This document shows positions 44,300 to 52,624 of a stretch of 64,000 nt of DNA, piece after piece; the stretch's first letter is position 1; each line of letters opens with the position of its first letter. Source of the stretch: Halomonas binhaiensis (lineage in GTDB: Bacteria > Pseudomonadota > Gammaproteobacteria > Pseudomonadales > Halomonadaceae). Under the pieces are notes generated by a model, which saw only the letters and a program-made list of their open reading frames with translations, ran no database searches and was not told the origin of the DNA. The stretch lies in assembly GCF_008329985.2 (NCBI RefSeq), contig NZ_CP038437.2, positions 4,154,001 through 4,218,000 on the forward strand, written 5' to 3'. Made by a program: the position numbers and the translations under genes.

Positions 44300-45205
44300 T
44301 CAGACTTCCACATGCGGGGCCAATAGTTCAGACAACCACTCGGCAAAAGCATCAATGCGCGAGGTGCGATGGCGTCGATTGGGATACACCAGCGACACCG
44401 GCATACTGGCAGCTTGCCAGGCGGGCAGCACTTCGACCAGACGGCCCTGTTGCAGCGCCTCGGAAACATCATAGCGCGGCACCTGGATGATCCCCAACCC
44501 TGCCAGACAGCAGGCAATATAGGTCTCGGCGTTATTCACCAAGACCCTGCTGGACAGTACGATCTCACGTTGTTGGTCCTGCACGGCAATGTCGAAGGCT
44601 TGCTCCCGACCACTGTCTGGCGAGCCATATCCCACCATATGATGTCCTGTTCGTAGATCTTCCGGCTGCTCAGGACAACCATGGCGGGCAAGATAGTCAG
44701 GGCTGGCACAGTTGACCATGGCAACTCGCCCCAGCGAACGCACCACCAGGCTAGAGTCGCTCAGCTCTCCGAAGCGCAACGCACAATCGATGCCTTCCGC
44801 CACCAGGTCAATGTGTCGGTCGGAGCTCCCCAGCACCACATCGAGGCGTGGATGGCGCTGCAACCATTGCGGCAATGCCGGAGCAATCAGGCGGCGTGCA
44901 ACACGGCTGGGAACATCCACCGAAAGCCGCCCTGCCACTGCTTCCCGCCGCTCCTGGAACAATGCTTCCAGGCCCTCGATATCCGCCACCAGCGCCTGAG
45001 CCCGGGGCAACAGTATCTGACCATCCTGAGTCAGTCGCACCTGCCGGGTAGTGCGGTGAAACAGGCGTGCACCCAAGGCACTTTCCAACCGTTGGATCGC
45101 CAAGGATACCGTGGCCCTGGGCCAGTCGAGGACATCGGCCGCACGCGTAAAGCTGCCCATTTCTGCCACACGCAGAAAAGCCCGCAGCTGTTCAGTTCGG
45201 TCCAT
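44300..45205 (-). CDS. LysR family transcriptional regulator
   Basis: 301-residue LysR regulator of the CrgA/AaeR-like group. Winged helix at 1-60 (MDRTEQLRAFLRVAEMGSFTRAADVLDWPRATVSLAIQRLESALGARLFHRTTR) and a periplasmic-binding-like effector domain (about 88-295; VPSRVARRLIAPALPQWLQRHPRLDV, DCALRFGELSDSSLVVRSLG). ATG 45205 follows GAGAGGGG; a GTG immediately before it is an alternative. It ends 12 nt before the AraC gene start, so the two regulators may be cotranscribed. No divergently placed target gene is visible. Confidence 0.9.
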   Translation of the reverse strand: MDRTEQLRAFLRVAEMGSFTRAADVLDWPRATVSLAIQRLESALGARLFHRTTRQVRLTQDGQILLPRAQALVADIEGLEALFQERREAVAGRLSVDVPSRVARRLIAPALPQWLQRHPRLDVVLGSSDRHIDLVAEGIDCALRFGELSDSSLVVRSLGRVAMVNCASPDYLARHGCPEQPEDLRTGHHMVGYGSPDSGREQAFDIAVQDQQREIVLSSRVLVNNAETYIACCLAGLGIIQVPRYDVSEALQQGRLVEVLPAWQAASMPVSLVYPNRRHRTSRIDAFAEWLSELLAPHVEV

Positions 45206-45235
45206 CACGCCCCTCTCACCGGTCTTGAGTCCTCT

Positions 45236-45475
45236 TCAACCTTTTACCCGCCACCATCCCAACCCCACCGGAATGCCATACACAAAGGCATGCACCAGCA
45301 GTTCTTCTCCCAGCGCATAACCATGCGACAGACCAAGATTCAGGTTCCAGCCACAGACCCCCAGCCACACCAGGCTGAAGATCCACATGGCGGACCGTCG
45401 CTTGGCGCCGGTATAGCGCCACAGCAGCAATGCCAAGAGGATAATGCCCATGGCAATGATCAACAGGCTTCTCAT
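45236..45475 (-). CDS. Small hypothetical membrane protein
   Basis: 79-residue protein with three hydrophobic segments (about 3-20, 30-45 and 58-74) and few charged residues; SAMWIFSLVWLGVCGWNLNLGLSHGYALGEELLVHAFVYGIPVGLGWW. The first helix lacks a cleavage site, so it is probably an inner-membrane protein. GAGGGG precedes the ATG with good spacing. It lies directly upstream of the LysR gene in the same direction and may be cotranscribed. No family was recognised. Confidence 0.7.
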   Translation of the reverse strand: MRSLLIIAMGIILLALLLWRYTGAKRRSAMWIFSLVWLGVCGWNLNLGLSHGYALGEELLVHAFVYGIPVGLGWWRVKG

Positions 45476-45647
45476 GATGCCCCTCGTTCCGATTCCCTGG
45501 CAGGCGGCGCCCGCATAGCATCATCATAGCCAGCATTGGCCATAACGTACTGACAGGAAACGAATGGACAGTGAAAGGAAGGGAACAACAGCGGTATCTA
45601 CAACGACATCTACAGCACCAACGACACCGGGAGCTACAGGCTCCCCG

Positions 45648-45682
45648 GTGCCATGTGCCATGTGCCATGTGCCATGTGCCAT
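45648..45682. repeat. Five perfect 7-bp repeats (GTGCCAT)
   Basis: Five head-to-tail GTGCCAT units lie 37 nt beyond the SDR stop codon in a non-coding spacer. Just left of it is an imperfect CACCGGGAGC/GCTCCCCGGTG hairpin that may end SDR transcription. A likely slippage-variable site. Confidence 0.9.
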
Positions 45683-45719
45683 CCATGATGCTCGTGGGAT
45701 GGCGCAGTGATGACCTGGC

Positions 45720-46523
45720 TTACTTGGTGGTGTAACCACCGTTGAGCAGCAACGTCTGTCCCGTCATCCACCAACCATCGGTCACCAGATGACGCAATAA
45801 CGGCACCACATCCTCGATATCCGTCAGGCCGGTCTTGCTGAAAGGAGACAATGCGGCAGCCGTCTTGTGGTAAGCCACGGCATCTTCACCTTCCTGACCA
45901 TAGAAGAATGGCGTATCCATGGGCCCCGGCCCTACTGCCGTCACGGAGATACCACGCTCGCCGAACTCCTTGGCGGCAGCGCGGGTGAAATGCTCCACTG
46001 GCGCCTTGGCACCGGCATAGGTGGAGTAGAACGGTGTGAAAGCCCCCAGCAACGATGTCACCAACGTGACGATCCGTCCGTGGTCCTCCAGCACTCGGCC
46101 TGCTTCCTTGAGAAAGAAGAAGGCGCTCTTGGCGTTGATGGCGAACATGGTGTCATACTCGTCTTCGCTGATCTCCAGCATTGGCTTCTTGAGCACCATC
46201 CCCACCGTGTTGATCGCGACATCCACCTTGCCAAAGCGGGCCTTGACCGCATCAAACAGCTCAGCGACTGCCTGGGCTCGAGTCAGATCCCCTTGAAATA
46301 GTTCACACTCTGCGCCCAATTCCTGCACCGCGGCCTGAGTTTCTTCCGCCGCAGCTCGCGAGGCATCACTGTTGTAATGCACGGCCACCGCTTTAGCGCC
46401 ATGATTGGCCAGGTCTCTGGCCAGCAGCCCTCCCAGGTTCTTGGCCCCACCAGCAATGAGTACCACCTTGCCGTTGAGAGAGTGGCCGTTGAGAGAGTGG
46501 TCGTTGATAGAATGGTCGCGCAT
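45720..46523 (-). CDS. Short-chain dehydrogenase/reductase
   Basis: 267-residue classical SDR. Rossmann start KVVLIAGGAKNLGGLLARDLANHGAKAVAVHYNSD (dinucleotide loop GGAKNLGG), NTVG in place of the usual NNAG, catalytic Ser in VTSLLG and YxxxK as YAGAK. The C-terminal DGWWMTGQTLLLNGGYTTK is typical. The substrate is unknown. Residues 3-17 are DHSIN-DHSLN-GHSLN, produced by three 15-bp DNA repeats; the domain proper begins at about residue 18. ATG 46523 is chosen because GGAG lies 9 nt upstream, whereas ATG 46532 has it immediately adjacent. Confidence 0.88.
   Translation of the reverse strand: MRDHSINDHSLNGHSLNGKVVLIAGGAKNLGGLLARDLANHGAKAVAVHYNSDASRAAAEETQAAVQELGAECELFQGDLTRAQAVAELFDAVKARFGKVDVAINTVGMVLKKPMLEISEDEYDTMFAINAKSAFFFLKEAGRVLEDHGRIVTLVTSLLGAFTPFYSTYAGAKAPVEHFTRAAAKEFGERGISVTAVGPGPMDTPFFYGQEGEDAVAYHKTAAALSPFSKTGLTDIEDVVPLLRHLVTDGWWMTGQTLLLNGGYTTK
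46471..46515. repeat. 15-bp tandem repeat at the SDR start
   Basis: Three units (46471-46485 and 46486-46500 identical, 46501-46515 with three changes) encode a five-residue repeat right after the start codon. The period keeps the frame. Confidence 0.88.
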
Positions 46524-46605
46524 AGGAAACATCTCCACACAATGCATGTTTAGTGTTGTCTAGGCTAGTTCGCGACGTGCGGCGGATCATTCAGCTTTGC
46601 TGTCA

Positions 46606-46730
46606 ACACTATCCATGTATTGCCAACAATGTATTACCAACACCGTTTTACCGACAAGGTCTTACCAACAAGCTCTTATCAGCAAGCTCTTTATCAGTAA
46701 TCTCTTATCAATAAGGCCTTATCAACGACG
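46606..46730. repeat. Degenerate 14-bp tandem array upstream of the SDR gene
   Basis: About eight head-to-tail units of roughly NNCTTAYCARCAAG (variants GTCTTACCAACAAG, CTCTTATCAGCAAG, CTCTTATCAATAAG, GCCTTATCAACGAC) fill most of the spacer between the SDR start and the glucose dehydrogenase terminator. It shares TTATCA/TTACCA words with no other array. It could be a repeated binding site; the graded divergence suggests an old expansion. Confidence 0.75.
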
Positions 46731-46767
46731 GCGCTTTTCCTCTCCTTCACATGTGTGATCGGCATAA

Positions 46768-46800
46768 AAAAGACGCCTTCAACAAGCGAAGACGCCTTTT
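46768..46800 (-). terminator. Terminator of the glucose dehydrogenase gene
   Basis: Read on the minus strand, 13-bp arms (46788-46800 and 46768-46780) pair with two G-U wobbles around a 7-nt loop and run into TTTTTT. On the plus strand the same positions give A-C mismatches, so the signal is directional and belongs to the leftward gene ending at 46841. Confidence 0.8.
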
Positions 46801-46840
46801 ATCAGCAGAAGAAACGGTGATCGTCTATCTTGCCCTGAAT

Positions 46841-49279
46841 CTATTCTGGCAGCGCATATCCAATCACATAGTCCCCAAGCTTGGTACCGAAGGTGCCATG
46901 ACCGCCGGCAGTGACCACGACATATTGACGTCCATCTGCACCACGATAGGTCATGGGCGTGGCCTGGCCTCCGGCTGGCAGGCGTGATTTCCACAGCTGT
47001 TCACCCGTGGTGATGTCATAGGCGCGTACATACTGGTCCAGGGTACCGCTGAGGAAGGTGACACCACCCGCAGTCGTCATCGGGCCACCCAGCGCGGGCA
47101 CTCCCACTTCGAAGGGTACCGGCAGGCCAAAGGGCATGCTGTCACGCGTGGTACCGTTGCGATGCTTCCAGGCCACCTGGGGTTGCCCGCCACCCGACAG
47201 ATCTATGCCCGCGACTTCACCCCAGGGCGGAGCCTGGCACGGCAGCGCCAGCGGGGACAGCAAGGGGCCCATTTCCACAGCATAAGGTGCGCCCTTATTG
47301 GGTTGCAGGCCCTGTTCACTGGCCGATCCTTGGCCTTCCTCGACCTGGTCACGAGGGATCATCTTGTCGACGAAAGCCAGGTAGTTGGGAGAGGTGAAAA
47401 TCGCCTGGCGCACCGGGTCCACGGCAATACCGCTCCAGTTGAACACGCCGACATTGCCCGGATAGACGATGCTGCCCTCCAGCGATGGCGGTGTGTACTG
47501 CCCTTCATAACGCAGCGAATGGAACTTGATCCGACAGATCATCTGGTCCAGCGGTGATGCCCCCCACATATCCGCCCCTGTCAGAGGCTCCGGCAGCAGG
47601 TTCAAGCGCGAACGCGGCTGTGTCTGGGCTGTCCAGTCACCCTCCACGGCGCCCTGGGGAGCAGGCAGCTCATCGATGGGTACAATGGCTTCCCCCGTCT
47701 CACGGTTGAGCACATAGAGGCTGCCTTGCTTGGTCGGCTGGATGACAGCCGGCACCTCCTCGCCATTGATGGTGAGATCGATCAGTACCGGCTGGGCTGG
47801 AGTATCCATATCCCACAGGTCGTGGTGGACAAACTGATGGACCCAGGACAGCTTGCCAGTATGGACATCCAGTGCGACCAGACCTGCGCTGTAGCGCTCG
47901 TCATCCTCGCTGCGGTCCGCTCCCCACTGGTCTGGTGTTGCATTGCCCATCGGCAGATACACCAGGCCCAGCTCTTCATCGACACTGAACGGTGCCCAGA
48001 CATTGGGGGAATTACGCGTATAGACTTCGCCCTCCGCCAGGGGGGTGGTGTCATCCGGGTTGCCGCTATCCCAGTTCCATATCAGCTCGCCACTGCGTAC
48101 ATCGAAAGCACGAACTACACCAGAAGGCTCGTCGGTGGAACTGTTATCGGTGACATGCCCGCCGAGAATCACCAGGTCTTCCGTCACCACCGCCGGTGAA
48201 GTGGAGTAATAGCCGCCAGGATCGAAGGGGCCGATATTCTGTGTCAGGTCGACTTCGCCATTGTCACCAAAGCTCTCGCAGCGTTCCCCCGTATCTGCAT
48301 TGAGGGCGATCAGGCGAGCATCCGCTGTGGGTACGAAGATACGCCGAGGACACATGACATCCGTATCGCTGAGCATCGGCTCGGCTTCCTGGCTCGAAGC
48401 CAACTCAGCAGCATCCTGGGCAGAGCTACCAGCACTGGTATCGCCGCCATATTGCGCCACATCGTAGTAGCTCACCCCACGACAGGTCATGTGGGCCCAG
48501 CGCGAGAAGTTTTCCGCGCCCATGGTGCTGATCTCAGGATCGAAGGTCCAGTCGGTTTCTCCTGTATCGGGGTCCAGTGCCATCACCCGACTATGCGAAG
48601 TGCAGATGTAGAGACGGTCGTTGACCTTCAGCGGAGTGTTCTGGTTGGTAATCTCAGGAGGAGAGTCCGGCGTTGCTGTATCTCCGGTCTGGATACGCCA
48701 CACTTCCTTGAGCTGGGCGACATTTTCCGGAGTGATCTGGTCCAGGGCGGAATAATGGGTACCGGCATTGGTACCGCCATAAGCGACCCAGTCATCACCG
48801 GCAACCTGGCTGGGATTGGGTGAAGATGCAGGAGCAGTGCCAGTGATCTGCCCTTCGGTGCTCAAAGGATCCTTGAGCTGAGTGGCAATGGCCACGCCAA
48901 TGGCAAACAGTACCGCCAGCGACAGACTACCACTGGCAAGCAAGCCACTACCTCGCCGCCACCAGGGCAGCAGCATCAGGATACCGATGGCACACAGAAT
49001 CGCGACTCGTGGTACCAGTTGCCACCAATCCAGGCCAACTTCCCATAGGGCCCACAGGGTCGTGCCAAACAATACCAAGGCATAAAACCACAAAGCATGG
49101 GGGCTGCGCTTCATCATCAGCGCCCCGGACAGGACCAGGCCGGCACCGGCAACCAGGTAATACACGGACCCACCCAGCATCACCAGATAACCGCCTCCAG
49201 CCAGCAGGGCCAGGCCCAGTAGAAAAATCAAGGCCCCCAGCAACCATGCAGGTCCCCGGCTCATGGGTCGACGTTCCAT
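46841..49279 (-). CDS. gcd: Membrane-bound PQQ-dependent glucose dehydrogenase
   Basis: 812-residue quinoprotein oxidising aldoses (glucose to gluconolactone) in the periplasm and passing electrons to ubiquinone. Five transmembrane helices occupy residues about 10-140, followed by an eight-bladed PQQ propeller. Recognisable pieces are WVAYGGTNAGTHYSALDQITPENVAQLKEVWRIQTGD, NTPLKVNDRLYICTSHSRVMALDPDTGE, CPRRIFVPTADARLIALNADTGE, VHHDLWDMDTPAQPVLIDL and GVPALGGPMTTAGGVTFLSGTLDQYVRAYDITTGEQLWKSRLPAGGQATPMTY. Length fits E. coli Gcd (796) and quinate dehydrogenase relatives, which cannot be fully excluded. The ATG follows AAGGAG. PQQ synthesis genes are not in the window. Confidence 0.92.
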   Translation of the reverse strand: MERRPMSRGPAWLLGALIFLLGLALLAGGGYLVMLGGSVYYLVAGAGLVLSGALMMKRSPHALWFYALVLFGTTLWALWEVGLDWWQLVPRVAILCAIGILMLLPWWRRGSGLLASGSLSLAVLFAIGVAIATQLKDPLSTEGQITGTAPASSPNPSQVAGDDWVAYGGTNAGTHYSALDQITPENVAQLKEVWRIQTGDTATPDSPPEITNQNTPLKVNDRLYICTSHSRVMALDPDTGETDWTFDPEISTMGAENFSRWAHMTCRGVSYYDVAQYGGDTSAGSSAQDAAELASSQEAEPMLSDTDVMCPRRIFVPTADARLIALNADTGERCESFGDNGEVDLTQNIGPFDPGGYYSTSPAVVTEDLVILGGHVTDNSSTDEPSGVVRAFDVRSGELIWNWDSGNPDDTTPLAEGEVYTRNSPNVWAPFSVDEELGLVYLPMGNATPDQWGADRSEDDERYSAGLVALDVHTGKLSWVHQFVHHDLWDMDTPAQPVLIDLTINGEEVPAVIQPTKQGSLYVLNRETGEAIVPIDELPAPQGAVEGDWTAQTQPRSRLNLLPEPLTGADMWGASPLDQMICRIKFHSLRYEGQYTPPSLEGSIVYPGNVGVFNWSGIAVDPVRQAIFTSPNYLAFVDKMIPRDQVEEGQGSASEQGLQPNKGAPYAVEMGPLLSPLALPCQAPPWGEVAGIDLSGGGQPQVAWKHRNGTTRDSMPFGLPVPFEVGVPALGGPMTTAGGVTFLSGTLDQYVRAYDITTGEQLWKSRLPAGGQATPMTYRGADGRQYVVVTAGGHGTFGTKLGDYVIGYALPE

Positions 49280-49473
49280 CGTGTTCTCCTTGTCTCGCGC
49301 TGACATCATTCCAGCGAACCCCTGCCCTATCTCTGGGTCAGACGTAACATATCGAGTAAATTGAAATATTGATTTTCTAAGTTGGGATATTGCTTATCTA
49401 ACTAAGATAGAAGATAGAAGCCCTCCCAGACACAGCGCCAAACACTTCCCCCAGGGACTTCAAGGACTGCATT

Positions 49474-50082
49474 ATGAATCTTTATGGCGATAGTCGATCA
49501 GGAAACTGTTACAAAATCAAACTTTTGGCATCGTTTCTCGAGATTCGGATGGTATGGATCGACGTGGATGTCCTGGTCGGAGAAACACGCCGCGAGGACT
49601 TTCTCGGGCGTAATCCCAATGGCAAGATTCCTCTGCTTGAGCTTGATGATGGACGCTGTCTGTCTGAGTCCAATGCCATTCTTCACTACCTGGCGGAAGG
49701 TAGTGGCTGGCTACCGACGGATCGTTACGAACACGCAAAAGTGCTGCAATGGCAAAACTTCGAGCAATACAGCCATGAGCCCTATATCGCGGTAGCGCGC
49801 TTCATTGCCGTCTATCAGGGCCTACCCGAAGAACGCCGTAGTGAATACGAGTCCAAGCATGAAGGTGGCTACAAGGCCTTGAGCATCATGGAACACCAGC
49901 TGGATGCCACTCCTTTCCTGACGGGCGAACTTCCGACCATTGCCGATATTTCGCTGTATGCCTACACCCATGTGGCACACGAAGGAGGTTTCGAGCTGGA
50001 CAGTTTCCCTGCCATTCGCGCCTGGCTCAAGCGTCTCGAGGCACTGCCGGGGTATGTCCCCATGAGCGGCAGCGGTCCTTGA
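49474..50082 (+). CDS. Glutathione S-transferase family protein
   Basis: 202-residue cytosolic GST. The thioredoxin-like domain (about 1-77) has MNLYGDSRSGNCYKIKLLASFLEI and the glutathione-binding loop NPNGKIPLLELDDGRCLSESNAILHYLA with the conserved ES pair. The helical domain (about 83-202) includes GELPTIADISLYAYTHVAHEGGF. The likely catalytic Ser/Cys is at the SRSGNC loop, as in GstB-like bacterial enzymes. The substrate is unknown. Transcribed away from gcd; a 16-bp tandem array begins 7 nt after the stop. Confidence 0.9.
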   Translation: MNLYGDSRSGNCYKIKLLASFLEIRMVWIDVDVLVGETRREDFLGRNPNGKIPLLELDDGRCLSESNAILHYLAEGSGWLPTDRYEHAKVLQWQNFEQYSHEPYIAVARFIAVYQGLPEERRSEYESKHEGGYKALSIMEHQLDATPFLTGELPTIADISLYAYTHVAHEGGFELDSFPAIRAWLKRLEALPGYVPMSGSGP

Positions 50083-50088
50083 AGCTTT

Positions 50089-50165
50089 ATCTGACAAGTA
50101 CCTGATCTGACAAGTACCCGATCTGGCAAGCACCTGATGGCAAGTGGCTCATCTGACAAATGCTT
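50089..50165. repeat. 16-bp tandem array after the GST gene
   Basis: Units of ATCTGACAAGTACCTG: 50089-50104, 50105-50120 and 50121-50136, then shortened units at 50137-50150 and 50151-50165. It sits between convergent GST and helicase genes, where a terminator would be expected. Confidence 0.85.
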
Positions 50166-50209
50166 ATGCTTGGCTTGCCAGTCCCGGTGTTACTGGGGGA
50201 ATGGTCGTG

Positions 50210-52624
50210 CTATCCCGGGCGCCACCAGCGTGGCAATCGTGAACGTATGTCTGCACGACCATAGCGGTCATCCATCAGTACTACCACGCCGCTATCCTCG
50301 GGGCCACGGATCACTCGACCTGCCGCCTGGACCACCTTGATCAAGCCGGGAATGCGATAGGCATAATCATCGCCACAGCCAAAGCGTACCTCCAGGCACT
50401 CCTTCAGGGCCTCCTGGCGTGGTTCATTGGGCGGTAATCCCAAGGTGGCGATAAAAGCGCCAATCAGCCGCTCACCAGGCAAATCGACACCTTCAGCGAA
50501 AGCGCCCCCCAACACGGCGAAAGCAATGCCGGACTCGCCCGGGCGAAAGGACTCAAGGAAACCTTCTCTTTCCTGCTCGGTCATTCCCCGACGTTGAGCA
50601 CGTTGGGGAACATCAGGATAGGCCTCTGCCAGTGCTGCCCGAACTTGTTCCAGATAAGCGAAGCTGGAAAAGAATGCCAGATAATGGCCAGGACAGTGCC
50701 GATACTGCTCGGCCATGGTCGCCACTACGCCCGGCAATGATGACTTTCTGTCGCGGAAGCGGGTCGACAGCTGACGGCACACCCGCACCTCCAGTTGCTC
50801 TGCAGCAAAAGGAGAATCGATCTCCTGCCATACTGCATTTCCCGGTAGCCCCAGCAGGTCTCGCTGATAGCTCGCTGGTGCCAAGGTCGCGGAAAACAGC
50901 ACCGAGGCATGGGCAACCTCAAAACGTGGTGCTAAAAAATCGGCAGGAATGACATTGGCAATACCAAGCCGTGAGTCGCCTCGCCCCATACGGACGAGCT
51001 CGCACAAGGAATGGCCAGCAAAACTTTCAGCCAAGCGCGTGAATGCCAATGCATCGAACATCCATTCTGTCAGCCCGGGAGTGACTTCATCGGGATATTC
51101 TCCAAGGTAATCGCTGATGGCTGCACACGCGTGTTGCAGGGAACTGATGACGTCACCCGGCAACTGATCCAGTGACCGCCATAGCGGCGCGTCACGGGCC
51201 CCCGCGTCTTCGCCTCCCTGTTCACGGATCAGTTCCTGCCAACGGCGCATCACGCTGCCCAGAGAACGCTGAAGTGGCTTGGGAGCGCTCTTCCTCAAGC
51301 GTGCCAATTGCTTCTGGTCCAACCCTGCCGAATACATGCCCCTGGCCCGATCGATCAAGTTGTGGGCTTCATCGACCAGCAGACCCAGGCGCCATCCCTG
51401 CATCTGACACAGTCCGTGCAAAAGTGCACTGGCATCGAAATAGTGATTCACATCCCCCACGGCCACATCGCACCAACGCGCCATTTCCTGGCCCAGGTAA
51501 TAGGGACACACCTCATGCTTCAAGGCAATCTGGCGCAACCCCTCCCGATCAAGCCAGGCATGTTGTGCTGCCGCCTTGCGCGCTTCGGGCAGGCGATCGT
51601 AAAAGCCCTGGGCCAGAGGACAGGATTCACCATGGCAAGCCTTGTCGGGATACTCGCAGGCCTTGCCCCTGGCGATCAACTCGACCACACGCAAGGGAAT
51701 CCTGCTTCGCGCCCCCAGTTGTTCCAGGGCACTGAGCGCCACCCCGCGCCCTGGGGTCTTCATGCACAGAAACGCGATACGATCGAGCCCTTGGTAGGGC
51801 ATGGCCTTGAGCATGGGAAACAGCGTGCCAAGCGTCTTGCCAATACCTGTAGGGGCCTGCGCCAGCAAGGTTCGGCCTGTCGCTCCCGTCTTGTAGACCT
51901 GCTCCGCCAGGTGGCGCTGACCAGGACGGAATTCAAAGTGTGGAAAGCCCAAGGCTTCCAGAGCCTTATCCCGGCGCTGACGATGGGCTGCCTCGGCTTC
52001 CCCCCAGGCATGCCAAGTGCGACATAGCGCTTCAAGCTCGGTCCATAGCACTTCGGCATCAACCGTGTCGGAAAATCGAGTCTCCTTGCCATGCACCAGG
52101 TCCAGGTAGACCAGCGCCAGATGTATCCGCGAATGCCCGTGCTCCCGGCACCACAAGGCGCCATAGGCACGCAGCTGGGCCCAGTGCAATGCTCGCTGAT
52201 TGACAGCCATGCGCTCCAGGCGACCACGATGGGTCTTGATCTCCTCCAGGCATTCCTCCTGGTTGCCCTGGGCGGTATCCACGCCATCGATACGCCCCTG
52301 GACACGAATGCCGCACACCACACCGCTCACCGCCACTTCAGAGCGATAACCGGGCCCTCGCGAAGCGACCACCCGGGCATGGCCATCCATGCCTTCCCGG
52401 GCAGAAGGAGATGGAGTGAAACGATGATCCAGGTCGCCGCGACGCGCAGCGAAATCGCACAGGGTGCGGACCCCGACGTGTCTTTGCGCTGAAGGCTCTT
52501 GATGAACCCCCACTGATGGCTCTTGATCACACCAAGCTGATGGCTCTTGATCACACCAAGCTGATGGCTCTTGATGAAAACCCGCTGATGGCTCTTGATG
52601 AAAACCCGCTGATGGCTCTGTCAT
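50210..52624 (-). CDS. XPD/DinG-like iron-sulfur helicase with N-terminal PD-(D/E)xK nuclease-like domain
   Basis: 804-residue superfamily 2 helicase. Residues 2-48 are low-complexity EPSxxxxQ repeats. Residues about 70-200 look like a PD-(D/E)xK nuclease of the RecB/Cas4 type (D113 in GRIDGVD, E128-I-K130). Walker A APTGIGKT is at 257-264; four cysteines C323, C330, C335 and C373 fit the XPD iron-sulfur cluster; the DEAH box is at 418-421. Motif VI lies in GRVIRGPEDSGVVVLMDDR. Its ATG overlaps the stop of the FAN1-like gene (ATGA) with GGAGG upstream, so both are coexpressed. The pair is likely a DNA repair unit for crosslinks or branched intermediates; that function is inference. Confidence 0.9.
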   Translation of the reverse strand: MTEPSAGFHQEPSAGFHQEPSAWCDQEPSAWCDQEPSVGVHQEPSAQRHVGVRTLCDFAARRGDLDHRFTPSPSAREGMDGHARVVASRGPGYRSEVAVSGVVCGIRVQGRIDGVDTAQGNQEECLEEIKTHRGRLERMAVNQRALHWAQLRAYGALWCREHGHSRIHLALVYLDLVHGKETRFSDTVDAEVLWTELEALCRTWHAWGEAEAAHRQRRDKALEALGFPHFEFRPGQRHLAEQVYKTGATGRTLLAQAPTGIGKTLGTLFPMLKAMPYQGLDRIAFLCMKTPGRGVALSALEQLGARSRIPLRVVELIARGKACEYPDKACHGESCPLAQGFYDRLPEARKAAAQHAWLDREGLRQIALKHEVCPYYLGQEMARWCDVAVGDVNHYFDASALLHGLCQMQGWRLGLLVDEAHNLIDRARGMYSAGLDQKQLARLRKSAPKPLQRSLGSVMRRWQELIREQGGEDAGARDAPLWRSLDQLPGDVISSLQHACAAISDYLGEYPDEVTPGLTEWMFDALAFTRLAESFAGHSLCELVRMGRGDSRLGIANVIPADFLAPRFEVAHASVLFSATLAPASYQRDLLGLPGNAVWQEIDSPFAAEQLEVRVCRQLSTRFRDRKSSLPGVVATMAEQYRHCPGHYLAFFSSFAYLEQVRAALAEAYPDVPQRAQRRGMTEQEREGFLESFRPGESGIAFAVLGGAFAEGVDLPGERLIGAFIATLGLPPNEPRQEALKECLEVRFGCGDDYAYRIPGLIKVVQAAGRVIRGPEDSGVVVLMDDRYGRADIRSRLPRWWRPG
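52491..52618. repeat. 24-bp tandem repeat at the helicase start
   Basis: Five units of 24 bp plus a partial one. 52563-52586 and 52587-52610 are identical to each other; 52515-52538 and 52539-52562 are identical to each other but differ from the first pair; 52491-52514 is a mixed variant. The pairwise pattern indicates successive duplications. The frame is kept, adding EPSAGFHQ or EPSAWCDQ units. Confidence 0.92.

Noticed and set aside
43271..46730. CRISPR array from the repeated units
   Set aside because: Units are contiguous without spacers and each array has its own sequence; these are tandem repeats.
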